Below are positions 1 through 13,200 of a stretch of DNA of 64,000 nt, piece after piece. The notes under the pieces were generated by a model. It saw only the letters and a program-made list of their open reading frames with translations. It was not told where the DNA came from and did not search any database. Source of the stretch: Corella eumyota (lineage: Eukaryota > Chordata > Ascidiacea > Phlebobranchia > Corellidae); NCBI GenBank assembly GCA_963082875.1, contig OY720098.1, positions 310,001-374,000 of the forward strand. Reading direction: 5' to 3'. The position numbers and the translations under genes were made by a program. Every line of letters starts with the position of its first letter. The first letter of the stretch is position 1.

Positions 1-11
1 ACTTATATTAC

Positions 12-1011
12 CTTCTTTTCTTTTAATCTTAGAATAGAAAGCAAATCCTCGAAACAAAGTTTAATAAATTCTTGCTTTGATGCAACTCTTTCAAAATTCT
101 CAGCAATTATTTTCTGGGCTACTTGCTTTAAGTTTTCAAGGTTGTATCTTTGAGAATAAGCCAGCATGATTAAACAATTCTCAACATCAACAATGGTTTG
201 CACAAATTCTCCACAAAACTTTCGAAGTTCTAAATTTAAATGTTGTCTCATTCTTGAGTTAAATGAGAATATTATTTAAATACAATTAATAATAATAATT
301 ATGATAAAACATTAAATATATCAAAAAGATTTAAATAACTTAAATATAATGTAACTATTCACTTTTAACAAAAATTTACATGCTACCCTATCGTTATTAA
401 AATTTTAATAATTTTACTGTTAATCTGTAGATAATTTGCAGCTTCCATAATTTCAAAGACATTTTCTTCGGTTATCAGGATTTTTGCAGTGTAGGCATAA
501 TCTAAAATAAGTTCCATAATTTCCGAGCTTATTCCTTGGATCTTTACAATGGGATTGTATTTCTCTCTCATCTGTAAAAACATAAAGTTCACTGAAAAGA
601 CAATATTATTGTATTGGCAAGACCACCATTTTACATTTGAAAATGCTACCATTTTTTTACAGCCATTTTACAAATTTAAAGTAGAACCACATTAAATAAA
701 TTTAAACAATTGCAAATTTTTACGAATAAGTAGTTTTTAAAATGTTTTTTTTACCTCAGTTGTAAACATTGTTTTAAAGAAAACACAAAAAAATGCGAGA
801 ATGTTTTTGTGAGCAAAATGCTTCTTTGTTCCATCGTTGATTGCTACATCACAAAACTCTTTGTCTTCATTTCTATCTCTAAAATAAAACATTAAATAAA
901 TATTTAGTTTTAAAATAATAAATCAACCAACAGTATATCAATAACAAACCTGTTTAACTCTTCAAATATTTCATTAATGTGGTCACCCTCAAATTGTTGA
1001 CTTCGCACCAT
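12..1011 (-). CDS. K1: BTB-BACK-Kelch protein, 5' part only (exons 1-4)
   Basis: The window's left edge cuts this gene in intron 4. Exons: E1 950-1011, E2 755-878, E3 418-571, E4 12-229, all with GT-AG junctions, giving 186 codons. The start is the ATG of a conserved MVRSQQF opening found in every unit. The BTB fold is about residues 25-113, with the FCDV strand and AHKNILAF helix; E4 begins the BACK domain. The residue triplet MRE at the E2/E3 join matches the hydrophobic-X-Glu motif used by KLHL proteins to bind Cullin-3. Peculiar to this copy are Ala for Thr in DVTIND and Phe for Ser in KKHSAH. E1-E3 and their introns are nearly identical to those of K6. The propeller lies outside the window. 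Confidence 0.9.
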
Positions 1012-1608
1012 TTTTAAACAAATTTAAACAACATTAACAACAAACCTAAAACCTTGAAACAAAATTGTAATTAGTAAAACTACAGTGATTAGAAAATGCA
1101 TAAAAGTAATTAAAATTTAATTAAAAGCACAAAATGTTAAAAAAAAGTTATAAAAAATTAAATTTTCAATGCAAAGTTATAAAATAACAATAAATGTTTT
1201 TTAACTAAAAATTAATTAAAAAAAGCATTAAAAAGTTTAAAATATAATTTCCAACTATTAAAATTAAATTAAAAATCTTAATTTGAATCATAGAATAAAA
1301 ACAATTGTTTTACATATTACTAGTTTTAAAAACAATATACTCAATAATTACTTAGGCATAAACAAATTAAATAACAAAACAATTAATAAATAACAAACAT
1401 AAAAATTAAAAATATTTGCCTTATTAAAATACCTTTACTGAAAAAAATCGTATCATACATTTTATTAAAATTTTAAAATTTAAAATAATTTTTAAAAACA
1501 CCAATAATAAAGTTAAATCTTTGATAAAGTGTTATTACTACTTGTATTGTTCCTGTATAAAGTTAATTAAATAACAAGTTGTGACATCATAAACAGAATA
1601 ATAAATTA
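1012..1608 (-). promoter_or_regulatory. Spacer upstream of K1, type X
   Basis: This AT-rich 597-bp spacer holds the 3' flank of K2 and the 5' region of K1. A splice-acceptor-like AG (complement of 1046-1047) lies 35 bases upstream of the K1 ATG, preceded by a pyrimidine-rich run and a TACTAAT branch-point-like word (complement of 1070-1076). I see no clear TATA box or open reading frame. Confidence 0.5.
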
Positions 1609-4600
1609 TTAAACAACAACCATTGTAGCATAAGTTATTTTTCTTTTTGTTTCAGCAATGATTGTCCACTTGTTGTTCGTCGGATCAAATACTTCAATGG
1701 AATTAACTGGGCCCCTAAACCTAAATAATAAAACAATAAACCAGAGTTTAATAAATTATTACAAACTAAATATTTAGTTTAACTGACCTATCCAAGCCCC
1801 CTACAACATAAATCTTGCCATCTACAACTGAGGCACAGTGACCACGTCGAGCCTTGTTCATTGGTGCAACTTCTGACCATGTATCTGTAATAATGTTGTA
1901 TTCGATCACCGATGAAACAGCACCATTTTGATATCCACCTTAATTAAGTTATAAAAATTAGTTAACTTAAATGTTATAAAACTTTAAACACAAAAGAATC
2001 ACTTTAACATTGTAAATTGTTTTTATAGAGTTATACTAATTATGTTACTAGATAAAAATTACATGCAAAATAACAAATACATACCAGTTACAAATATGTG
2101 ATCATCCAAAACTACAGCTGCATGGCTATTTAAACCATATTTCATTGCAGCAATAAGAGACCACTTTTGTTCATCAAAATCAAAACATTCTGAAGAACTT
2201 AATTTTTCTTTATTATCATATCCCCCGATTGCAAATAATTTACCTGAACAAATCAAGTAAAACAAAATATACATTTACAAACCAAATTAAACTTATGAAA
2301 ATTTAATACTTAAAAAATGTTGTCTAGAAATTATAATAATTTGTTTTTAATATTTTTAAAACTTATATTATTAAACTTAACTTTTTTTTTTAAATTAACC
2401 AATAATTAAATAATTTTTTCTTTACATTTTAATTTGTTTTGTGAAAACATTAAATTAAAATTATTTAATTAAAAAACAATTTGTTTAAAGACACAAACAA
2501 TATAGCAGAATGGTCACTAGTGATGTCATAATGAGCTAGTTTTATGAATTAAAATTTAGATGTCACTCAAAGTTGCGGCCAAAATATTTAAATTATTTAA
2601 ATTATTTGCTTAATTATTAATCTTAAGTTAATCTTACGACCAAGTTATTTTTGACCCAACAGAGTTAAATTTTTGTAACACTGTTTAATGATTAATTTTT
2701 TTTTAATATTTTTTAAACTTATCGTTGTATTAAAACACCTTTTTTTATTATTTAGTAAACTATATTAAAACATTTATTAATACAATGAAACTTTAACTTG
2801 TTTACCACTTGCAGCAAGTAATGCATGGTTTCTTCGTGGAACAATCATGTCAGGAATATTTCCTCTTTTATTTGTCCTCACATCCAAGAATTCCCCACTT
2901 GATAAAGTTTTATAATTTTCATCTCGGCCTCCAGTTATATAAATACAATCTACAACAATTATTAACCACTTAGGTTGGTTTTTATTTTTATTATAACCTT
3001 GTTATATGAAATACAATAGAAAACTTAAAGCATTTAATATTAATAACTAAAGAGCTAGTTGCAATAAAAATAAAACCCAATTAGTCAAACACTAAAATTA
3101 ATAAACCAACCATTTATGACAGCTGATGATGCTAACCACCGATCTTGTTTCATTGAAGGTTCAACTTTCCATTGTGGATCTACCTCATCTAACTTTAAAC
3201 TCTAAACAGAAGATTTAACATCCCCTCCCATGATGAAAACTTGTTTGTTGACAACAGCAGATGAAGCTCCCAACCTTTCTTCATTTAATTCCTTAAAATA
3301 ATTTTAGTTTATAAATTTCCAAATACAAACAAATTTAAAAAAGTGTAAATTAAACATCATATTTTAAACCAAAATGTTTAAACACTGTAACATTTAGATT
3401 TTAAAATAAAAAAAAATAACTTACTGGCATCTGAGTCCATTGTTTTGTAACAGTATCAAATAAAACAACATTTTTTTTATTGGGGAAATCCCCTCCCATT
3501 ACAAGTAACTTTGTTGGAACTGCAGCTACAAAAATAAAATCACTGTGTTTAAAAAGTAAAATATTATTTAAACAAAAATGTTTCTATTTTCTATTTGAAT
3601 GTTATTATTATTATTAAAATAAATTAAAATCATTTAAGTTAATTTCAAAAACATAATATTAACCTTTTTCTTTATCAGGAACAAACTTAACGATTGCGGA
3701 AATAATTAAATGAGAACATTCCAATGAATTCATAATCAAACCCTAAAATAAAAACAACTTTTAAAACAACTTAATCAACCTTAAAATGCTGATTATTTAA
3801 TATTTATTTTATTTTAATTATAAATAATTTAACTGACCTCTTTCATAACAACTTGTTGTAGAAATTCTCTGTCTAATTTAAGAAGATCAAGAGATTGAAA
3901 CAATTGGTTGACATGTTTCTGTCGTTCATTGCTGTCATGTTTTATCCAATTTATCATCGAATTGTAAACTATCTGCTCAGATGAAACCTGTGTTAAAAAA
4001 TGTTCAAAATAATTTTAACAGGTTGAATTTAATCTTGTCTAAAATAGTATGAGTATTTATTTAAAAAATACTTATCAATAAAAATGGCTTTTCTAAAAAA
4101 ATAAATAATGTAGAGAAAGTAAAAAGGTAGTTCCATAAAAAAATATTTTGAATATAAATATTTCTAGTGCAATACTTTGTTTCAGGAGCAAATTAAAATA
4201 ATATTTGTACAAGATTAATTTGGCAATTTAAAAAAAAATTTTATAAACTTTTGAAAGCCGTGTCTTCTGAACATAGTAAAACTTATATTACCTCCTTTTC
4301 TTTCAGTTTTAGAATAGAAAGCAAATCTTCAAAACAAAGTTTAATAAATTCTTGCTTTGATGCAACTTTTTCAAAATTCTCAGCGATTATTTTCTGGGCT
4401 CCTTGCTTTAAGTTTTCAAGGTTGTATCTTTGAGAATAAGCCAGCATGGTTAAACAATTCTCAACATCAACAATGGTTTGCACAAATCCTCCACAAAACT
4501 TTCGAAGTTCTAAATTTAAAATGTTGTCTCATTCTTAAGTTACATGAGAATAATATTTAAATAAAATTAATTATAATAATTATGACAAAACATTAAATAT

Positions 4601-5292
4601 ATCAAAAAGATTTAAATAACTTGAATATAATGTAACTATTCACTTTTAACAGAAATTTACATGCCACCCTATCGTTATTGAAATTTTAATAATTTTACTG
4701 TTAATCTGTAGATAATTTGCAGCCTCCATAATTTCAAAGATATTTTCTTCGGTTATCAGGATTTTTGCAGTGTAGGCATAATCTAAAATAAGTTCCATAA
4801 TTTCCGAGCTTATTCCTTGGATCTTTACAATGGGATTGTATTTCTCTCTCATCTGTAAAAACATAAAGTTGACTGAAAAGACAATATTATTATATTGGTA
4901 TGACCACCATTTTACATTTGAAAATGCTACCATTTTTTTACAGCCATTTTACAAATTTGAAGTAGAACCACATTAAATAAATTTAAACAGTTGCAAAATT
5001 TTTACAAATAAGTAGTTTTTAAAATGTTTTTTTACCTCAGTTATAAACATTGTTTTAAAGAAAACACAAAAAAATGCGAGAATGTTTTTGTGAGCAGAAT
5101 GCTTCTTTGTTCCATCGTTGATTGTGACATCACAAAACTCTTTGTCTTCATTCCTATCTCTAAAATAAAACATTAAATAAATATTTAGTTTTAAAATAAT
5201 AAATCAACCAACAGTATATCAATAACAAACCTGTTTAACTCTTCAAATATTTCATTAATGTGGTCACCCTCAAATTGTTGACTTCGCACCAT
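1609..5292 (-). pseudogene. K2: BTB-BACK-Kelch gene with a nonsense codon in blade 2
   Basis: Exons: E1 5231-5292, E2 5036-5159, E3 4699-4852, E4 4292-4509, E5 3838-3987, E6 3664-3742, E7 3425-3525, E8 3111-3291, E9 2806-2949, E10 2085-2243, E11 1788-1938, E12 1609-1720. All junctions are GT-AG and phases match the other copies, for 545 codons. BTB covers about residues 25-113, BACK 114-240 and the Kelch blades 263-541. In E8 the Glu codon of SSVESL is TAG (complement of 3202-3204), which would end the product near residue 325, inside the second blade. Everything downstream stays open, so the change is recent. Loops after the blade Gly-Gly read DFPNKK, DVKSS, RDENYK, YDNKEK, YQNGA and LDRFRG. 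A truncated BTB-BACK protein could still be made if the message escapes decay. Very similar to K12. Confidence 0.75.
2484..2580. promoter_or_regulatory. Conserved core inside intron 9 (present in K2-K14)
   Basis: Intron 9 is the longest ordinary intron of each unit (about 0.54-0.56 kb). A roughly 95-bp stretch in it keeps high identity in all copies while flanking poly-A and poly-T runs vary. It contains GGTCACTAGTGATGTCATAA and a GATGTCACTCAAAGTTGC block. Other copies start near 6769, 11170, 14960, 18631, 23038, 27440, 31855, 36163, 40396, 49856, 54079 and 61673. It has no reading frame. It may be an intronic enhancer, a splicing element, or simply young duplicated sequence; conservation above background cannot be measured by eye. 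Confidence 0.35.
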
Positions 5293-5890
5293 TTTTAAAC
5301 AAATTTAAACAACATTAACAACAAACCTAAAACCTTGAAACAAAATTGTAATTAGTAAAACTATAGTGATTAGAAAATGCATAAAAGAAATTAAAATTTA
5401 ATTACAAGCACAAAATGTTAAAAAAAAGTTATAAAAAATTAAATTTTCAATGCAAAGTTATAAAATAACAATAAATGTATTTTAACTCAAAATTAATTAA
5501 AAAAAGCAATAAAAAGTTTAAAATATAATTTCCAATTATTTAAATTAAATTAAAAATCTTAATTTGAATCATAGAATAAAAACAATTGTTTTACATATTA
5601 CTAGTTTTAAAAACAAAATACTCAATAATTACTTAGGCATAAACAAATTATAAAAACAAAACAATTAAATAATAACAAACATAAAAATTAAAAATATACG
5701 CCCTATTTAAATACCTTTACTGAAAAAAATCTTATCATACATTATATTAAAATTTTAAAATTTAAAATAATTTTTAAAAACACCAATAATAAAGTTAAAT
5801 CTTTAATAAAGTGTTATTACTACTTGTATTGTTCCTGTATAAAGTTAAATAAATAACAAGTTGTGACATCATAAACAGAATAATATGTTA
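5293..5890 (-). promoter_or_regulatory. Spacer upstream of K2, type X
   Basis: A 598-bp AT-rich spacer alignable with the one upstream of K1. The acceptor-like AG is the complement of 5327-5328, again 35 bases before the ATG. Nothing else is recognisable. Confidence 0.45.
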
Positions 5891-8800
5891 TTAAACAACA
5901 ACCATTGTAGCACAAGATATTTTTCTTTCCGTTTTAGCAATGATTGTCCACTTGTTGTTCGTGGGATCAAATACTTCAATGGAATTAACTAAACCCCTAA
6001 ATGATAAAACAATAAACCAGAATTAAATAAATTATTACAAAATAAATATTTAGTTTAACTTACCTTATACCCAAGCCCCCCACAACATAAATCTTGCCAT
6101 CTACAACTGAGGCACAGTGACCACATCGAGCCTTGTTCATTGGTTCAACTTCTGACCAGGTATCTGTGGAAATGTTGTATTTGATCACTGATGAAACAGC
6201 ACCATTTTGATATCCTCCTAGATTAAGTTATAAAAATTAGGTAACTTAAATGTTATAAAACTTTAAACACAAAAGAATCACTTTAACATTGTAAATTGTT
6301 TTTATAGAGTTATACTAATTATGTTACTAGATAAAAATTACATGCAAAATACAAATACTTACCGATAACAAATATGTGATCATCCAAAACTACAGCTGCA
6401 TGGCTACTTAAACTACATTTCATTGGAGCAATAAGAGACCACTTTTGTTCATCAAAATCAAAACATTCTGAAGAACTTAATTTTTCACCTTCATTATCAT
6501 ATCCCCCGATTGCGAATAATTTACCTGAACAAATAAATTAAATTAAAATATACATTTACAAACCAAATTAAACTTATAAAAATATAATACTTAAAAAATG
6601 TCGTCTAAAAATTTTAATAATCTGCTTTTAATATTTTTAAACTGTAAATTATTAAACTAAAACTTTTTAAAAAAAAATTAACCAATAATTAAATAATTTT
6701 TTCTTTACATTTTAATTTGTTTTGTAAAAACATTAAATTAAATTTATTCAATTAAAAAACAATTTGTTTAAAAACACAAACAATATAGCAGAATGGTCAC
6801 TAGTGATGTCATAATGAGCTAGTTTTATGAATTAAAATTTAGATGTCACTCAAAGTTGCAGCAAAAATATTCAAATTATTTAAATTATTTGCTTAATTAT
6901 CAATCTTAATTTAATCTTAAGACCAAGTTATTTTTGACCCAACAAAGTTAAATTTTTGTAACACTGCTTAATGATTAATTTTTTTTAAATATTTTTTAAA
7001 CTTATCGTTGTATTAAAATACCTTTTTTTAATTATTTAGTAAACTATCTTAAAACATTTATTAATACAATAAAACTTTAACTTGTTTACCTTTTGCAGCA
7101 AGTAATGCATGGTTTCTTCGTGGAACAATCATGTCAGGAATATTTCCTCTTTTATTTGTCCTCACATCCAAGAATTCCCCACTTGATAAAACTTTATCAT
7201 CTTCATCATCACCTCCAGTTGTGTAAATACAATCTAGAATAATTATAAACTAAACAGATTGCTTTTTCATTTTATTATAATCTTGTCATATGTAAAACAT
7301 TTAGAAACTACTTAGATTGGTTTTGTAGTTGAAATAATAACTGTGCTTTAAAGTAAAAATAGAGTTAAATCTTAATGTGTAAATCAATAATACCTAAAGT
7401 GCAAATTGCAGTTATACCAACAAACCCAATAAAGTGAATAAACCAACCATTTATGCCAGCTGATGATGCACCCCACCAATCTTGTTTCATTGGAGGTTCA
7501 ACTTTCCATTGTGGATCTACTTCATCTAACTTTAAACTCTCAACAGAGGATTCACCATCCCCTCCCATGATGAAAACTTGATTGTTGACAACAGCAGATG
7601 AAGCTCCATACCTTTCTTCATTTAATTCCTGTAAATAAAAAATTTCGCTAAATTCTAATCCTAATATAAGTGTATTGATCTTAGATGTCTATAATTTTAT
7701 AATGTTAATCTTAAAAAATACAAATTCCACATTTTTTGCTAACATAATGCATTATACATTATTAAATCACAGCATTTTGATTAATTTTAATATTTAAAAA
7801 GTTAACTGAACAAAATATAATTTTAGAAAAGACAACTAACTGGTATCTGAGTCCATTGTTTTGTAACAGTATCAAACAAAACAGATTCTTTTTCATAATC
7901 ATCTCCTCCCATTATAAGCAACTTTGTTGGAACTACAACTATAAAAATAAAATCACTGTGTTTAAAAAGTAAAATAATATTTAAACTTGTTTATTTAATT
8001 TAAATGTTTCTTATTTTAATGTTAATTTTATTTGTGGATGCAATATTAATCCCAATTATAACCTTTTTCTATATCAGGAACAAACTGAACAATAGCAGAA
8101 ATAATTGCTTGATTACATTCTAGCGAACTCATAATGAAGCCCTGAAATAAAAATATTTTTAAAACAAATAAACTAAATAAAAATGCTTCATTTAATAATA
8201 TTCAATAATGTTTCATTTCAATTTATAATCATTTAACTGACCTCTTTCATAACAACTTGTTGAAGAAATTCTCTGCCTAATTTAAGAAGATCAAGAGATT
8301 GAAACAATTGGTTGACATGTTTCTGTCGTTCATTGCTGTCATGTTTTATCCAATTTATCATCGCATTGTAAACTATCTGCTCAGATGAAACCTGTGTTTA
8401 AAAATGTTCAAAATAATTTAAACAGGTTGAATTTAATCTTGTCTAAGAAAGTATGAGTATTTATTTAAAAAATACTTATCAATAATAAAAAAATTTCTAG
8501 AAAAAAAACTAATGTTAAGAAGTTAAAAATGTAGTTCCCTGGAAAAATATTTTAACTATAAATAGTTTTAGAACAATTTTTTGTTCCAGGAAACACATTA
8601 AAATAATATTTGTACCAAGGTTAATTTAACAATTTAAAAAAAAAATTTTATAAACTTCAGAAAGCCAAGTCTTCTAAACACTCTAAAACTTATATTACCT
8701 TCTTTTCTTTTGGTTTAAGAATACAAAGCAAATCTTCAAAACAAAGTTTAATAAACTCTTGCTTTGATGCAACTCTTTCAAAATTCTCAGCAATCATTTT

Positions 8801-9700
8801 CTGGGCTCCTTGCTTTAAGTTTTCAAGGTTGTATCTTTGAGAATAAGCCAGCATGGTTAAACAATTCTCAACATCAACAATGGTTTGCAGAAATTCTCCA
8901 CAAAACTTTCCAAGTTCTAAAATTAAAATGTTGTCTCATTCTTAAGTTAAATGAGAATAATATTTGAATAAAATTAAATATAACAATTATGACAAAACTT
9001 TAAATAAATAAAAAAGATTTAAATAACTTAAATATAATGTAACTATTCACTTTTAACAAAATTTACATGCTACCCTATTGTTATTGAAATTTTATTAATT
9101 TTACTGTTAATCTGTAAATAATTTGCAGCTTCCATAATTTCAAAGACATTTTCTTCGGTTATCAGGATTTTTGCAGTGTAGGCATAATCTAAAATAAGTT
9201 CCATAATTTCCGAGCTTATTCCTTGGATTTTTACAATGGGATTGTACTTCTCTCTCATCTGTAAAAACAAAAAGTTGACTGAAAAGACAATATTATTGTA
9301 TTGGCAAGACCACCATTTTACATTTGAAAATGCTACCATTTTTTTACAGCCATTTTACAAATTTGAAGTAGAACCACATTAAATAAATTTAAACAATTGC
9401 AAAAATTTTTATGAAAAAGTAGTTTTTAAAATGTTTTTTTTACCTCAGTTGTAAACATTGTTTTAAAGAAAACACAAAAAAATGCGAGAATGTTTTTGTG
9501 AGCAGAATGCTTCTTTGTTCCATCGTTGATTGTAACATCACAAAACTCTTTGTCTTCATTCCTATCTCTAAAATAAAACATTAAATAAATATTTAGTTTT
9601 AAAATAATAAATCAACCAACAGTATATCAATAACAAACCTGTTTAACTCTTCAAATATTTCATTAATGTGGTCACCCTCAAATTGTTGACTTCGCACCAT
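5891..9700 (-). CDS. K3: intact BTB-BACK-Kelch protein (543 aa)
   Basis: Predicted Cullin-3 substrate adaptor. Exons: E1 9639-9700, E2 9444-9567, E3 9105-9258, E4 8699-8916, E5 8242-8391, E6 8063-8141, E7 7841-7938, E8 7448-7628, E9 7090-7233, E10 6363-6524, E11 6064-6217, E12 5891-5996. I read all twelve exons open and in phase, ending at TAA. BTB is about residues 25-113, BACK 114-240, six Kelch blades after 262. Loops after the Gly-Gly are DDYEKE, DGESS, DDEDDK, YDNEGEK, YQNGA and LGIRG; inter-blade turns include RYGAS, WWGAS and CSLSSH. E6 is class S (starts GFIMSSLECN). E12 is shortened by two codons at its 5' edge, where the acceptor region differs from K2, but the frame holds. Confidence 0.92.
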
Positions 9701-10293
9701 GTTTAAACAAATTTAAACAACATTAACAACAAACCTAAAACCTTGAAACAAAATTGTAATTAGTAAAACTATAGTGATTAGAAAATGCATAAAAGTTATT
9801 AAAATTTAATTAAAAGCACAAAATGTTAAAAAAAAGTTATAAAAAATTAAATTTTCAATGCAAAGTTATAAAATAAAAATAAATGTATTTTAACTAAAAA
9901 TTAATTAAAAAGAGCATTAAAAAGTTTAAAATATAATTTCCAATTATTTAAATTAAAAATCTTAATTTGAATCATAGAATAAAAACAATTGTTTTACATA
10001 TTACTAGTTTTAAAAACAAAATACTCAATAATTACTTAGGCATAAACAAATTTAAAAAACAAAACAATTAATAAATAACAAACAGAAAAATTAAAAATAT
10101 TTGCCTTATTAAAATACCTTTACTGAAAAAAATCGTATCATACATTTTATTAAAATTTTAAAATTTAAAATAATTTTTAAAAACAACAATAATAAAGTTA
10201 AATCTTTAATAAAGTGTTATTACTACTTGTATTGTTACTGTATAAAGTTAATTAAATAACAAGTTGTGACATCATAAACAGAATAATATGTTA
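9701..10293 (-). promoter_or_regulatory. Spacer upstream of K3, type X
   Basis: A 593-bp spacer. The acceptor-like AG is the complement of 9735-9736. No reading frame or recognisable core promoter is seen. Confidence 0.45.
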
Positions 10294-13200
10294 TTAAACA
10301 ACAACCATTGTAGCATAAGATATTTCTCTTTTGGTTTCAGCAATAATTGTCCACTTGTTGTTCGTGGGATCAAATACTTCAATGGAATTAACTGGATGAT
10401 TAAACCTAAATAATAAAACAATAAACCAGAGTTTAAAAAATTATTACAAACTAAATATTTAGTTTAGCTTACCCTTTATCCAAGCCTCCAGCAACATAAA
10501 TCTTTCCATCTACAACTGAGGCAGAGTGACCAAATCGAGCCTTGTTCAGTGGTGCACTATCTGACCAGGTTTCTGTGGAAATGTTGTATTTGATCACCGA
10601 TGAAACACCACCATTTTGATATCCACCTTAATTAAGTTATAAAAATTAGTTAACTTAAATGTTATAAAACTTTAAACACAAAAGGATTACTTTAACATTG
10701 TAAATTGTTTTTATAAAGTTATACTAATTATGTTACTAGATAAAAATTACATACAAAATAACAAATACATACCAGTAACAAATATGTGATCATCCAAAAC
10801 TACAGCTGCATTGCCACTTATACCATATTCCATTAAAGAAATAAGAGACCAATTTTGTTTATCAAAATCAAAACATTCTGAAGAACTTAATTTTTCATTA
10901 TCATTCCATCCCCCGATTGCAAATAATTTACCTAAACAAATCAATTAAAATAAAATATACATTTACAAACCAAATTAAACTTATGAAAATTTAATACATA
11001 AAAAATGTTGTCTAGAAATTTTAGTAATTTGATTTTAATATTTTTAAAACTTATATTATTAAACTAAACTTTCTTTTTTAATTAACCAATAATTAAATAA
11101 TTTTTTTATTACATTTTAATTTGTTTTGTAAAAACATTAAATTAAATTTATTCAATTAAAAACAATTTGTTTAAAGACACAAACAATATAGCAGAATGGT
11201 CACTAGTGATGTCATAATGAGCTAGTTTTATGAATTAAAATTTAGATGTCACTCAAAGTTGCAGCAAAAATAATCAAATTATTTAAATTATTTGCTTAAT
11301 TATTAATCTTAATTTAATCTTAAGACCAAGTTATTTTTAACCCAACAGAGTTAAATTTTTGTAACATTGCTTAATGATTAAATTTTTTTTAAATATTTTT
11401 TAAACTTATCGTTATATTAAAACACCTTTTTTTTCTATTATTTTGTAAACTATCTTAAAACATTTATTAATACAATAAAACCTTAACTTGTTTACCTCTT
11501 GCAGAAAGTAATGCATGGTTTCTTCGTGGAACAATCATGTTAGGAATATTTCCTCTTTTATTTGTCCCCACATCCAAGAATTCCCCACTTGATAAAGTTA
11601 TATTATTTTGATCTTGACCTCCAGTTGTGTAAATACAATCTAGAATAATTATAAACTAAACAGATTGCATTTTTATTTTTACTATAATCTCGCCATATGT
11701 AATACAGTAGAAAACTTAAAAGATTTAATATCAATAACTAAAGAGCTAAGTGCAATAAAAATAAATCCCAACTAGTCAAACATTAAAATTAATAAACCAA
11801 CCATTTATGACAGCTGATGATGCAAACCACCGATCTTGTTTCATTGGAAGTTCAACTTTCCATTGTGGATCTACCTCATCTAACTTTAAACTCTCAACAG
11901 AAGATTTACCAACCCCTCCCATGATGAAAACTTGTTTGTTAACAACAGCAGATGAAGCTCCCCACCTTTCTTCATTTAATTCCTAAAAAAAACTTTCTCT
12001 AGATACTAATCTCAATATAAGTGTATTAATCTTGGATGTTTAACTCTATATTTTTAAAATACAAATCTAGAAAAAAATAAATTTTAAATTTTATAGCAAT
12101 AGTTATGCATTATTAAATTATAGCATACTGTTAATATAATTTTATCAAAGCCAACTTACTGGCATCTGAGTCCATTGTTTTGTAACAGTGTCAAACAAAA
12201 CAGCATCTTCATTGTACCCTTCTCTTCCCACTATAAGCAACTTTGTTGGAACTACGATTATATTAAAAATGTTTAAAATCAAATTTGCTTTGTAACTCAA
12301 ACAATAAAATATTCAATTATAAATGTTTTTATATCGAAAACTATTTGATAAATAACATTTTCACATAAAATAAAATAAACAAATTTATTTTCAAAATTCA
12401 AATGTTAAATTAATTAAAAATAATTTGCTATCTTTCACCTTTTACTTTCTGTGGGGCAAAATTTACCAAAGCTGAGATAAGTATTTGATTACATTCAAAA
12501 GATTTCATAATTAATTCCTAAAAACAAAAATAAGTCAATTTTCAGTTATGTATAATAAATAAAATGATTGTTGCAAAGTTGGTATGCTATATATGTAACA
12601 ATTGCTACAATTTTTTTATTATTTAACTGACCTCTTTCATAACAACTTGTTGAAGAAATTCTCTGTCGAATTTAAGAAGATCAAGAGATTGAAACAATTG
12701 GTTGACATGTTTCTGTCGTTCATTGCTGTCATGTTTTATCCAATTTATCATCGCATTGTAAACTATCTGCTCAGATGAAACCTGTGTTTACAAATGTTCA
12801 AAATAATTTAAACAGGTTAAATTTAATCTTGTCTAAAATAGTATGAGTATTTATTTAGAAAATACTTATCAATGAAAAAGAGAATTTCTAGAGTAAAATT
12901 AGTGTAAAAGTTGAAAAGGTAATTCCCTGGAAAAATATTTTGACTATAAATAGTTCTAGAGCAATTCTTTGTTCCAGGAAACAAATTAAAATAATATTTG
13001 TTACAATTTTAATTAGGCAAATTTAAAAAAATTTATGTACTTTAGAAAGCTGAGTCTTTTAAACATAGTAAAACTTATATTACCTTCTTTTCTTTTGGTT
13101 TTAGAATAGAAAGTAAATCCTCGAAACAAAGTTTAATAAACTCTTGCTTTGATGCAACTCTTTCAAAATTCTTGGCAATCATTTTCTGGGCTACTTGCTT

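Noticed and set aside
1012-1608. Operon-like polycistronic array
   Set aside because: Spacers of 0.5-0.6 kb are longer than usual operon gaps and nothing shows co-transcription; left open pending RNA data.
8764-8967. Plus-strand frames of about 67 residues beginning MMQLFQNS, present in most units
   Set aside because: They lie antisense to exon 4 (BACK) and recur only because that exon is conserved; splice phases and protein similarity support the minus strand.
10747-10944. Single exons as separate small genes with GKLFAIGG peptides
   Set aside because: They are exon 10 read through into its introns; splice signals and phases place them in twelve-exon genes.
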